Positions 56,138 to 63,957 of a stretch of DNA of 64,000 nt are shown piece after piece; within the stretch, counting starts at the first letter, position 1; each line of letters starts with the position of its first letter. A program made the position numbers and the translations under genes. This DNA comes from an uncultured Bacteroidota bacterium. GTDB lineage: Bacteria; Bacteroidota; Bacteroidia; Bacteroidales; VadinHA17. A model generated the notes under the pieces. It saw only the letters and a program-made list of their open reading frames with translations. It made no database searches and had not been told where the DNA came from. The stretch spans positions 1-64,000 of the forward strand of contig CAIJYD010000081.1 of NCBI GenBank assembly GCA_903824785.1, given 5' to 3'.

Positions 56138-56294
56138 TAATATCACGCTGCTCTGCAGCATATTTTAGCGGCAGAACGTCATGATATTTGTGGTAAGTAT
56201 GGGAAATTTTAGATTTTAGCGGCAGAGCCGCCTTAATATTTGTAGAAAGCATAGAGAAATTCAAAAATAAGCCCTGTAGGGGCGTGATATTTGA
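56138..56294. repeat. Cluster of degenerate palindromic repeat units (REP-like)
   Basis: Four related units of about 25-30 bases lie between two genes. Each has an imperfect hairpin core and an AT-rich tail ending ATATTTG: an inverted copy (AATATCAC with GCTGCTCTGCAGC) at 56138-56160, then direct copies beginning near 56165 (GCGGCAGAACGTC), 56218 (GCGGCAGAGCCGC, a perfect 5-bp-arm hairpin) and 56271 (GCCCTGTAGGGGC). They are not coding and look like intergenic repeats of a dispersed family. Confidence 0.7.
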
Positions 56295-56333
56295 GAATAT
56301 ATTACAGGTAACCATATTTAATTGAGTTTAGAA

Positions 56334-57464
56334 TTATTTACCGGACACCGATGTTTTTTTAACATAATCAAAAGGCAGATTATTGTAGGCTCTGGCCAGA
56401 AGAGCTATATTACGCTCATCCCCTTTCAGACTATCAACTGAATTGGAAAGATAATAATCTACCGGAGGCATTATAGATCCGAGAACCGGTTTGGTAAAAC
56501 CATAAAGTCCCACTTTTTCCTTTATTGCAGCCGGAATTACCACCGACGGATCCTGTCCGTTCCAGTTGGCAAGACATGTTACCAGACGGGTGTGGCTCCC
56601 CAGCATACTGCGCACAGACTGAGTGGTTGCAATATCTCCCGCTTCATTGAGAACCCAGTCGACCTCCTTAAGCATATCCGAACCGGCAATATCTTTGCTG
56701 GTAAGCTGGCAGGAAGTGAGCCAGATAATGCAATCGGGTTTTGTTTTTTTCACAGTTTCCCTGATTCTTTTCCAGCATCTGTCAATTGCTTTTCTGCGGA
56801 ACTGAAGTTCAATTTCTGGAGTAATCTTTTCCATGCCGGGAAAGGGCTGGCCCATAAGCTCTGCAAACATGACCTGCTCACAATCAATCCATTTCAAAGG
56901 AGGATATGGTTCCATTGTGGCACCTGGGTTCCAGAGCCAGTCAATAAAGACCCCATCCATGCCTGTCTTTTTAATAGCATCTTCAATAGATGCACAAAGA
57001 AAATCGAGATACTTTGTTGTGTATGGAATATGAGGCAATGCCGGGAATCCATAGCTTAGATCCGGATTTTCCTGCCCCCATCTGGTATTGGAGCCTGCGC
57101 AGAAATATCCAAAAACCTTGATATTCTTTTCATGGGCTAACCTTACCTCTTCAGTAAGGAAATCGTATTTTAATCCCGGCTGTTCAGGTACTATCCCGTT
57201 CTTATACCAGGCATAACCGTTACATGAAACGGCAAATGACTGAATAACATTACATCCTAAAGAGACATACCAGTTAACATGGTCTGCCGGATTTGCATCA
57301 GCCCATAATCCGGGCCCTGAAAAAGCATTAGGCCCTCCCGGTCCCCAGTTAAAATCAATGTTATAGGCTTTTATTGAATCATCTGCTTCTACCGGTGTAC
57401 TACTTTTACATCCTTGCAGAAGGGCGATAAAAACTGCAGCTGAAAAAAACAGAGAATTTTTCAT
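56334..57464 (-). CDS. TIM-barrel-like lipoprotein, putative glycosidase of unrecognised family
   Basis: I do not recognise the family of this 376-residue lipoprotein (lipobox ALLQGC). It looks like a single barrel: YNIDFNWGPGGPNAF, NWYVSLGCNVIQSFAVSCNGYAW, EKNIKVFGYFCAGSNTRW, and TGMDGVFIDWLWNPGATM, where the strand-end Asp of FIDWLW is a likely nucleophile as in GH29/GH36-type barrels. DCIIWLTSCQLT follows. It is the first gene of the long minus-strand locus, with a -7-like box 29 bases before the start, and is separated from the GH20 gene by 250 bases containing palindromic repeats. Confidence 0.5.
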   Translation of the reverse strand: MKNSLFFSAAVFIALLQGCKSSTPVEADDSIKAYNIDFNWGPGGPNAFSGPGLWADANPADHVNWYVSLGCNVIQSFAVSCNGYAWYKNGIVPEQPGLKYDFLTEEVRLAHEKNIKVFGYFCAGSNTRWGQENPDLSYGFPALPHIPYTTKYLDFLCASIEDAIKKTGMDGVFIDWLWNPGATMEPYPPLKWIDCEQVMFAELMGQPFPGMEKITPEIELQFRRKAIDRCWKRIRETVKKTKPDCIIWLTSCQLTSKDIAGSDMLKEVDWVLNEAGDIATTQSVRSMLGSHTRLVTCLANWNGQDPSVVIPAAIKEKVGLYGFTKPVLGSIMPPVDYYLSNSVDSLKGDERNIALLARAYNNLPFDYVKKTSVSGK

Positions 57465-57492
57465 TGAGTTGGATTTTATGGAAATGATATAT

Positions 57493-57500
57493 CAAAATTA
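57493..57500 (-). promoter_or_regulatory. Candidate -7 box for the long minus-strand locus
   Basis: On the minus strand the bases read TAATTTTG, matching TAnnTTTG, 29 bases before the first start codon of the locus. No -33 TTTG is present at the usual spacing. The AGTTTGAAACT palindrome lies 36 bases further upstream and may be an activator site. Confidence 0.4.
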
Positions 57501-57536
57501 TTTTTACTAAGATATTTATTTATATTTACAGTACAT

Positions 57537-57547
57537 AGTTTGAAACT
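57537..57547. promoter_or_regulatory. Palindrome AGTTTGAAACT
   Basis: An 11-base perfect palindrome in the divergent region between the glycosidase locus and the isomerase operon. It shares the core GTTTGAAAC with the 17-base palindrome at 47-63. It is a candidate operator for coordinated control of both units. Confidence 0.35.
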
Positions 57548-57716
57548 TATGAAAAAGAGGGATCCTCAATTTCTTAAACCTTTAATATACCAGATTTGAT
57601 TTAAAAGCTCTATAGCTGAATTTTACTTTGTCACGACCTTTGAGCATTTTAATGAAACTGTTGATTTATTAAGGTACGGAACAGCTGATAGTTAAATAAA
57701 AACAAAAAACAAGAAT

Positions 57717-58391
57717 ATGAAAAGAAGTGAAGTAAATGCCATTATTAAAGGATTGGAGATATTTTTTGAAGAACAGAAGTTTATGTTACCTGAATGGGCA
57801 TCGTGGAGCCCTGAAAAATGGAAAGGCACTTATGAAAAATGTTCTGAGATAGTCGATAATAAACTTGGCTGGGATATAACTGATTTCGGAAGCGGTGATT
57901 TCAACAGGCAGGGGTTATCTCTTTTTACTATCCGGAATGGAAACTGGGATAAAAAAGACAAGATGTATTGTGAAAAGATTATGGTTGCAGGTGAAGAGCA
58001 GGAGACTCCAATGCATTTTCACTGGAACAAGACTGAGGATATAATCAACAGAGGTGGCGGAAACCTGGTAATGGAGCTCTTTATGGCTACTGACGATGAT
58101 AAATTTTCAGATAAACCCGTGACAGCAAGTATTGATGGTATTCTTACTACCGTTAAGGCAGGTGTTCCCCTGATATTATATCCCGGCCAGAGTATCTGCC
58201 TGAAATCGAGGGTATATCACAGGTTCTATGGTCAGAAAGGAAATGGCAGGGTATTGATCGGTGAGGTAAGTATGGTAAATGATGATGCCAACGACAACCG
58301 TTTTTATGATACTATTGGCAGATTCCCTGAGATAGAAGAGGATGTAAAACCGGTTCACCTTCTGGTTAACGACTATTCAAAATATTTATAA
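57717..58391 (+). CDS. D-lyxose/D-mannose ketol-isomerase
   Basis: A 224-residue cupin-fold isomerase. The metal site is visible as two His in TPMHFHW, Glu in KTEDIINRGGGNL, and a later His in SRVYHRFYG, matching the D-lyxose isomerase family whose members interconvert D-lyxose and D-xylulose and also D-mannose and D-fructose. In this context, next to an alpha-mannosidase locus and upstream of a PfkB kinase, isomerisation of released mannose to fructose is the likely role (inference). Length and motif order are normal for the family. It heads the plus-strand unit; the kinase gene follows 25 bases later. Confidence 0.85.
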   Translation: MKRSEVNAIIKGLEIFFEEQKFMLPEWASWSPEKWKGTYEKCSEIVDNKLGWDITDFGSGDFNRQGLSLFTIRNGNWDKKDKMYCEKIMVAGEEQETPMHFHWNKTEDIINRGGGNLVMELFMATDDDKFSDKPVTASIDGILTTVKAGVPLILYPGQSICLKSRVYHRFYGQKGNGRVLIGEVSMVNDDANDNRFYDTIGRFPEIEEDVKPVHLLVNDYSKYL

Positions 58392-58416
58392 CCGGTATCC
58401 GGGAAAGTGTAATAAT

Positions 58417-59607
58417 ATGAAGTCAGAAAAAATAATTGTTTCAGGTGTCGGCTGCTGTTTGGTTGATCTGTTATTCAATGATATAGATTTCGGAAGCGAC
58501 ACCATTCGTCCCTATCTCTCATTAACACGCGGCGACGGCGGCTTAACCCCCGGCCATCTTGTTTTCAGGGAGGAATTTGAAAAAAACAGCGGGAGCTCCT
58601 TCAGCGAGGTTCTCAGTAAGATAACAGGAGGTAGAACGCACGACAAGATAAATATCGGAGGCCCATCAATAGTATCACTTATAAATACTGCTCAGCTGAC
58701 TGACAGTAACCAATGCGAAGTCAGATTCTACGGCCGTGGCGGCGATGATGAAATCGGGAAATACCTCCTCTCCTCCCTGAAAAAAACGCCTGTCATTCTA
58801 AAAGATTTCAAGCTTATTAATAAAGAGACACCTTCTACTGTTGTGCTATCTGATCCGACCTACGAGAACGGCCATGGTGAGAGAATGTTTATCAACTCAA
58901 TAGGCGCTGCATGGGAATACGGTCCTGGGGATCTGGATGACGATTTTTTTAACTCCTCAATTGTTGTTTTTGGCGGAACTGCTCTGGTTCCGCAGATTCA
59001 TGATAATATGACAACACTGCTTAAAAGAGCAAAATTGAAAGGATGCATTACAATTGTCAATACAGTATTTGATTTCAGGAACGAAAAAGCAAATCCTTCA
59101 GAAAGATGGCCGCTTGGTGAAAGTGATGAGAGTTACGGTTATATCGATCTTCTGATTGCCGATCAGGTAGAGGCATTCCGCCTGAGCGGAGAAAATGATA
59201 CCGAAGCTGCTGTAAAGTTTTTCCGCGACAAAAAAGTCTCATCACTGATTATCACCAATGGATCGAAAAATATCACAGCATATTCCGACGGAGCTTTTTT
59301 CAAAGCAACCGGATCTTTTGAGATGCCTGTGTCACAGAAAGTTATTGATGAACAAAAGATAGCCACAAAGGGAGATACAACAGGGTGCGGGGATAATTTT
59401 GCCGGTGGCGTTATTGCATCTGTTATTGCCCAGCTGCATACCGGAATCAAACATCCCGACCTTCCGGAAGCCTGCTCTCTGGGTATTGTCGCCGGAGGGT
59501 TTGCCTGTTTCTATCTTGGAGGAACATATTTTGAAGAGAATCCCGGAGAAAAACGGGCTAAAATGAAACCATATTATGATGCTTACAGAGAACAGACAAA
59601 AGGTTGA
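58417..59607 (+). CDS. PfkB family carbohydrate kinase
   Basis: A 396-residue ribokinase-fold kinase. NIGGPSIVSLINTAQ and FYGRGGDDEIGKYL are the N-terminal sugar-binding signature, and GDTTGCGDNFAGGV is the C-terminal PfkB signature with the catalytic Asp in G-D-N; the usual D-T-x-G-A-G-D has Cys in place of Ala. It is longer than typical fructokinases (about 310 residues), with an extended N-terminal region (LTRGDGGLTPGHLVF). It would phosphorylate the ketose made by the isomerase, possibly fructose to fructose-6-phosphate. Its 3' end overlaps the dehydrogenase gene by 32 bases, implying coupled translation. Confidence 0.85.
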   Translation: MKSEKIIVSGVGCCLVDLLFNDIDFGSDTIRPYLSLTRGDGGLTPGHLVFREEFEKNSGSSFSEVLSKITGGRTHDKINIGGPSIVSLINTAQLTDSNQCEVRFYGRGGDDEIGKYLLSSLKKTPVILKDFKLINKETPSTVVLSDPTYENGHGERMFINSIGAAWEYGPGDLDDDFFNSSIVVFGGTALVPQIHDNMTTLLKRAKLKGCITIVNTVFDFRNEKANPSERWPLGESDESYGYIDLLIADQVEAFRLSGENDTEAAVKFFRDKKVSSLIITNGSKNITAYSDGAFFKATGSFEMPVSQKVIDEQKIATKGDTTGCGDNFAGGVIASVIAQLHTGIKHPDLPEACSLGIVAGGFACFYLGGTYFEENPGEKRAKMKPYYDAYREQTKG

Positions 59608-60805
59608 AACCCATAAAATAGTTATTTTCGGAGCCGGGAAAATAGGCCGCTCATTTATTGGCCAGCTCTTCGGATGCGGCGGGTATAATGTGGTCTTTAC
59701 TGATGTTGACCCGGTAATGATCAGTATGCTGAATAAAAACGGGAACTACCGGGTAATAATAAAAGGAGAAAAGGAGGAGGAGATAATCGTCCCGAATGTT
59801 ACGGCAATATCTGCTTTTGAAAGAGATAAGGTAGCAGAAGCGGTATCCACGGCAGGGATAGTGGCTGTATCGGTCGGAAAAAACGCCCTCGAAAAGGTGA
59901 TTCCCGTTATTGCGGAAGGACTTATGATGAGACATAAAAACAATCCTGGGGTACCTCTTGATATAATAATTGCAGAAAATATGAGGTCGGCGGCTGATTT
60001 TACCGGAATGCAGCTCAGGAAAAATCTTCCGCAGGGATTTCCTCTCGAAGAACTTGTAGGACTTATCGAAACCAGTATAGGCAAAATGGTCCCGATTATA
60101 CCTCTTGCCGAACTGGAAAAAGACCCGCTCGTGGTATTTGCCGAGCCATATAATACTCTGATACTAGATGGCAAAGGATTTAAATCTCCAATTCCGGAGA
60201 TAAAAGGTCTTGCACCTAAAAGCAATATTAAAGCATGGGTCGACCGTAAGGCATTTATTCATAATCTCGGACATGCTGCTGCTGCCTATTACGGAAATTT
60301 TCTTCATCCCGATGCTGTCTATATGTTTGAGATACTTGACCATCAGGAGGTTTTTCGCTTTACCAGGGAGGTTATGATGCAATCGGCTGATATTCTGAGA
60401 AGCGCCTATCCCGATGATTTTACATCTGCAGATCTTGAAGACCATATTGATGATCTGATCTTTCGTTTCAGGAATAAAGCACTGCAGGATACAATATTCA
60501 GGGTGGGTCAGGATCTGCCAAGAAAGCTGGGTTCCGACGATCGTTTTATGGGTGCGATACACCTTGCACAAGAGCACGGAAAACCCTTCGACCTGATAGT
60601 CAGGGCAATGTCGTTCGGGTTATGTTTCAGGGCGAAAGATGAAGAGGGGAAATTTTATCCTGATGATCTGGCTTTACGGGATGCTCTTGGGACCGATTTC
60701 GAATCAACACTTATCAATGAACTGTTCCTTGACCCTGTTGCTGACCAAAACAGCATTACAGAACTTAAAAAGTTATACCATGACCTTTGCAATAAAACCG
60801 GCTGA
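59576..60805 (+). CDS. Mannitol-1-phosphate 5-dehydrogenase-like enzyme
   Basis: A 409-residue enzyme of the mannitol dehydrogenase family. The N-terminal Rossmann motif IVIFGAGKIGRSFIGQLFG and VVFTDVD resemble MtlD, and VDRKAFIHNLGHAAAAYYGN carries the catalytic Lys and the His/Asn region of the C-terminal domain. MtlD interconverts mannitol-1-phosphate and fructose-6-phosphate with NAD(H). Placed after a mannose isomerase and a kinase it could make or consume mannitol-phosphate. There is no PTS gene, so import as mannitol-phosphate is unlikely. The start is one of two adjacent Met codons inside the kinase gene, because no later start precedes the Rossmann motif. Confidence 0.82.
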   Translation: MMLTENRQKVETHKIVIFGAGKIGRSFIGQLFGCGGYNVVFTDVDPVMISMLNKNGNYRVIIKGEKEEEIIVPNVTAISAFERDKVAEAVSTAGIVAVSVGKNALEKVIPVIAEGLMMRHKNNPGVPLDIIIAENMRSAADFTGMQLRKNLPQGFPLEELVGLIETSIGKMVPIIPLAELEKDPLVVFAEPYNTLILDGKGFKSPIPEIKGLAPKSNIKAWVDRKAFIHNLGHAAAAYYGNFLHPDAVYMFEILDHQEVFRFTREVMMQSADILRSAYPDDFTSADLEDHIDDLIFRFRNKALQDTIFRVGQDLPRKLGSDDRFMGAIHLAQEHGKPFDLIVRAMSFGLCFRAKDEEGKFYPDDLALRDALGTDFESTLINELFLDPVADQNSITELKKLYHDLCNKTG

Positions 60806-60871
60806 TGAATTCCGGATATCAATAACCATAAAATATAACTTAAGAAGAAGTGAAACTAAAACCAGAATGAA

Positions 60872-61510
60872 ATGAATAATACTGAAATCATTAGTACCGA
60901 TATTAAAGCCTCTCTGACCAAATCAGGTCTTCTGCTTTTCCTCTCAGGGTTCATGATTTTTATGGGGATCATCACCGGTGAGATATTTTACACACTGGAT
61001 TTCAATACCCGCGACAATTATATAAGCGAGCTTGCAGCAGCTGTACCGCCAAATGCCATTACCCCTGAACCATCCGCAACAATATTCAATTTAACAATGA
61101 TAGTGACAGGGATAATGATAATGTTTGCTGCTTTTTATCTTCAGATTATCTTTAAAAAGCTTTTAACGACCATACCTGCTGCGCTCTTCGGATTCGGAGT
61201 ACTCGGAGTGGGTATATTCCCCGGAAATATTCATCCATGGCATGGTATTTTTGCCCTCATCTTATTTGTCGCTGGTGGTGTTGGAGCCATAACCTCTTAT
61301 AAGATTGTAAGTTCTCCTCTTCGCTATATCTTTATCATACTGGGTATCACAGCCCTGGTGTTTTTGATTGCGTATAAATATTTTGTTCCTGCCCTGGGTG
61401 TCGGAGGAACTGAACGGTGGGTCCTTTATCCTGTTATCTTCTGGATTACCGGGCTTGGTGGTTACCTGCTCGGAATAAAAGATGAATACAAACGGATTTC
61501 ACATGTGTAA
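60872..61510 (+). CDS. DUF998 family membrane protein
   Basis: A 212-residue protein with about six transmembrane segments. TRDNYISELAAAVPPNA after the first helix and GVGIFPGNIHPWHGIFALI in the middle match DUF998, a family of unknown function found in bacterial inner membranes. No catalytic motif is evident beyond the conserved His residues of HPWHG. It sits between the dehydrogenase gene (66-base gap) and the URO-D-like gene (19-base gap) and is probably co-transcribed, but its link to sugar metabolism is unclear. Confidence 0.8.
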   Translation: MNNTEIISTDIKASLTKSGLLLFLSGFMIFMGIITGEIFYTLDFNTRDNYISELAAAVPPNAITPEPSATIFNLTMIVTGIMIMFAAFYLQIIFKKLLTTIPAALFGFGVLGVGIFPGNIHPWHGIFALILFVAGGVGAITSYKIVSSPLRYIFIILGITALVFLIAYKYFVPALGVGGTERWVLYPVIFWITGLGGYLLGIKDEYKRISHV

Positions 61511-61529
61511 AATAATTAAGAATCAATAG

Positions 61530-62546
61530 ATGACAAGACGTGAAATAATCAGAACAGTCCTGGACGGAGGCAATCCTCCATATACCCCCTGGTCGTTCAA
61601 GTTCACCATGGAGCCTAAAAAAATCCTTATGGATCATTTTAAAACTGATGATCTGGATAATATTCTCTACAACCATATCCTGATGCTGGGAGCCGACATC
61701 GGTTTTTTTGACAAGGTTGGCGATAATCTTTACCGCGATGTTTTCGGGGCAGTTTGGGACCGCAGCATAGATAAGGATATTGGCAATATCAAGGGAAATA
61801 TTATTACGGAACCATCCTTAAGCAATTACACCTTCCCTGATCCGTACGACAAACGTTATTTTGCCGATATAGAACCATCGATCAGGGCAAAACCGGATAT
61901 GTTCAGGCTGTTCCAGATAGGCTTTTCTCTTTATGAACGTGCCTGGACATTACGTGGCATGGAGAACCTTCTGATGGATTTAATGGTCAATCCGGGTTTT
62001 GTTCACGAACTTCTTACAGCCATTGCCGATTATAACATTGCCCACCTTAAAGAGGCAATGAAATATGATATTGATGCAGTTTCATTTGGTGATGACTGGG
62101 GACAACAGCATGGACTTATAATGGGTTATGATGCCTGGAAAGAGTTCATTTATCCTCAGTTAAAACGAATGTACAAAGCTGTCCATGACGGAGGGAAGTA
62201 TGTATTTATTCACTCCTGCGGTGATGTTGATGAGCTTTTTGACGACCTTACCGAAATTGGAGTCAACTGCTTCAACCCTTTTCAGCCTGAAGTAATGGAT
62301 GTAGATGATCTGATGATTAAATACCGCGGCAGGCTTACCTTTCATGGAGGCTTGTCGATACAGAAGACCCTCCCCTACGGAACGGTGGAAGAGGTACGTC
62401 TGGCATCAGAAAAGCTTCTTAAAGCCGGTCTTGAAGGATCGTATATCTTTTCCCCATCTCATGCAGTTGAAGGAGATACATCTTTAGATAACATGCTGAC
62501 ATTTATTGAAGCCGCAAAATCCCAGGTCAGGTCAATAAGAAACTAA
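61530..62546 (+). CDS. URO-D/MtaA-like family protein (H-x-C...H type)
   Basis: A 338-residue PF01208-like protein. The metal site is H228-x-C230 in FIHSCGD, with H311 in [11 protein letters not shown] in the position of the second MtaA Cys, the same ligand type as the protein at 15478-16545. [10 protein letters not shown] near residue 187 is shared with the 28344-29417 paralog. It lies one base before a sugar porter gene, mirroring the MFS/URO-D pair at 14220-16545 with the gene order reversed. A cytoplasmic reaction on the imported sugar is the simplest reading; decarboxylation of porphyrin is unlikely. Confidence 0.75.
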   Translation: MTRREIIRTVLDGGNPPYTPWSFKFTMEPKKILMDHFKTDDLDNILYNHILMLGADIGFFDKVGDNLYRDVFGAVWDRSIDKDIGNIKGNIITEPSLSNYTFPDPYDKRYFADIEPSIRAKPDMFRLFQIGFSLYERAWTLRGMENLLMDLMVNPGFVHELLTAIADYNIAHLKEAMKYDIDAVSFGDDWGQQHGLIMGYDAWKEFIYPQLKRMYKAVHDGGKYVFIHSCGDVDELFDDLTEIGVNCFNPFQPEVMDVDDLMIKYRGRLTFHGGLSIQKTLPYGTVEEVRLASEKLLKAGLEGSYIFSPSHAVEGDTSLDNMLTFIEAAKSQVRSIRN

Positions 62547-62547
62547 T

Positions 62548-63957
62548 ATGCAAGAACAACCAAAAATCAACACGAAATATGTCTTATTCCTGGCACTGGT
62601 ATCAGCTATGGGAGGCCTTCTATTCGGATACGACTGGGTAGTTATCGGTGGAGCAAAACCCTTTTATGAACGCTATTTTGACATAACCTCCTCCGCAACC
62701 TTTCAGGGATTTGCAATGAGCAGTGCCCTTTTTGGCTGTCTTATCGGAGCTGCTGTTTCGGGGTATATCACCGATAAATACGGACGAAAGCTCCCCCTGC
62801 TTTTTGCAGCTTTCCTCTTTATTTTCACATCACTTGGGACCGGTGCTTTCAACTCATTCTCGTTGTTCATTACATTCAGGATCATTGGTGGAATAGGTAT
62901 CGGAATAGCATCAAATGTTTCACCGGTTTATATTGCTGAAATAGCCCCTGCGCACATGCGCGGAAAGCTTGTTGCCATTAATCAGCTTACCATTGCCTTA
63001 GGAGTCCTGGGAGCTCAGCTTACCAATATGCTGATTGCCGATCCTGTCCCGGTTGGGGCAAGTGATCTTCTAATCAGCAACTCATGGAACGGGCAGATGG
63101 GCTGGAGATGGATGTTCTGGGCATGCAGTGTCCCGGCCACCCTCTTTTTTGTTTTAATGTGGCTTGTTCCTGAAAGCCCCAGATGGCTGGCTAAAGCAGG
63201 CAAAAGAGATAAAGCCGCACGAATATTTGAGAGAATAGGCGGAAGTGAATATGCCAGAAAAGAGACGGAAGAAATTTTTACCACTCTTAATAATTCTGAT
63301 GACGATGGCAAAAAGGTGAATTTCTCTCATCTCTTTTCGAAACAGCTTATGCCGGTTATTATGCTTGGAATAATACTTGCGGTATTTCAGCAATGGTGTG
63401 GCATAAATGTAATTTTCAATTATGCTGAAGAGATCTTTTCGGCAGCAGGTTACGGAATATCGGGAACATTATTCAATATTGTGCTTACCGGAAGCGTCAG
63501 CCTTATATTTACTATTGTCTCTATGTTCATGGTAGACCGGTGGGGTCGCAAGGCACTGATGCTCACTGGAGCAGGCGGACTTGCAATTGTTTATGTAATT
63601 ATTGCAACAAGTTATTTCCTTCAGATAAAAGGTGTTTTTCTGCTTTTCTGGGTTGTAACAGCAATAAGTATCTACAGCCTCACTTTAGCTCCAATAACAT
63701 GGGTTTTGCTCTCTGAGATCTTCCCGAATAAAGTACGGGGTCATGCAATGTCGGTAGCCACATTTGCCCTCTGGCTCTCCTGTGCCATATTAACTATCTC
63801 ATTCCCATTCCTTAACAGGGCATTTGGGACATCCGGGACATTTACTGTTTATGCAGTCATCTGTTTCCTGGGCTTCTTCTACATTCTGAAAAAGCTCCCT
63901 GAAACAAAAGGAAAATCTCTTGAACAGATAGAGAAAGAGTTATCCGTCAAATTCTGA
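62548..63957 (+). CDS. Sugar porter family MFS transporter
   Basis: A 469-residue, 12-helix inner-membrane symporter of the SP family. GGLLFGYDWVVIGGAKPFYE in helix 1, GRKLPLLFAA, PESPRWLAKAGK and the terminal PETKGKSLEQIE are all present, as in XylE. It is complete: the stop codon is 43 bases before the window edge. It is distinct from the porter at 24968-26320 (for instance W in FGYDW and intact PESPRWL), so the two probably carry different sugars. It closes the visible part of the operon starting with the isomerase; further genes may follow beyond the window. Confidence 0.9.
   Translation: MQEQPKINTKYVLFLALVSAMGGLLFGYDWVVIGGAKPFYERYFDITSSATFQGFAMSSALFGCLIGAAVSGYITDKYGRKLPLLFAAFLFIFTSLGTGAFNSFSLFITFRIIGGIGIGIASNVSPVYIAEIAPAHMRGKLVAINQLTIALGVLGAQLTNMLIADPVPVGASDLLISNSWNGQMGWRWMFWACSVPATLFFVLMWLVPESPRWLAKAGKRDKAARIFERIGGSEYARKETEEIFTTLNNSDDDGKKVNFSHLFSKQLMPVIMLGIILAVFQQWCGINVIFNYAEEIFSAAGYGISGTLFNIVLTGSVSLIFTIVSMFMVDRWGRKALMLTGAGGLAIVYVIIATSYFLQIKGVFLLFWVVTAISIYSLTLAPITWVLLSEIFPNKVRGHAMSVATFALWLSCAILTISFPFLNRAFGTSGTFTVYAVICFLGFFYILKKLPETKGKSLEQIEKELSVKF

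Larger units (their letters stand above)
57465..57716. other. Divergent control region between the two large sugar units
   Basis: This region serves both the 29-kb minus-strand locus and the plus-strand isomerase operon. It contains the minus-strand -7 box (57493-57500) and the AGTTTGAAACT palindrome (57537-57547). No TTTG-N19-TAnnTTTG match was found for the plus-strand operon. No regulator gene is encoded in it or next to it. Confidence 0.5.

Noticed and set aside
59746..60225. Minus-strand ORFs inside the MtlD-like gene
   Set aside because: They are serine-rich antisense translations of a gene with clear Rossmann and catalytic motifs.
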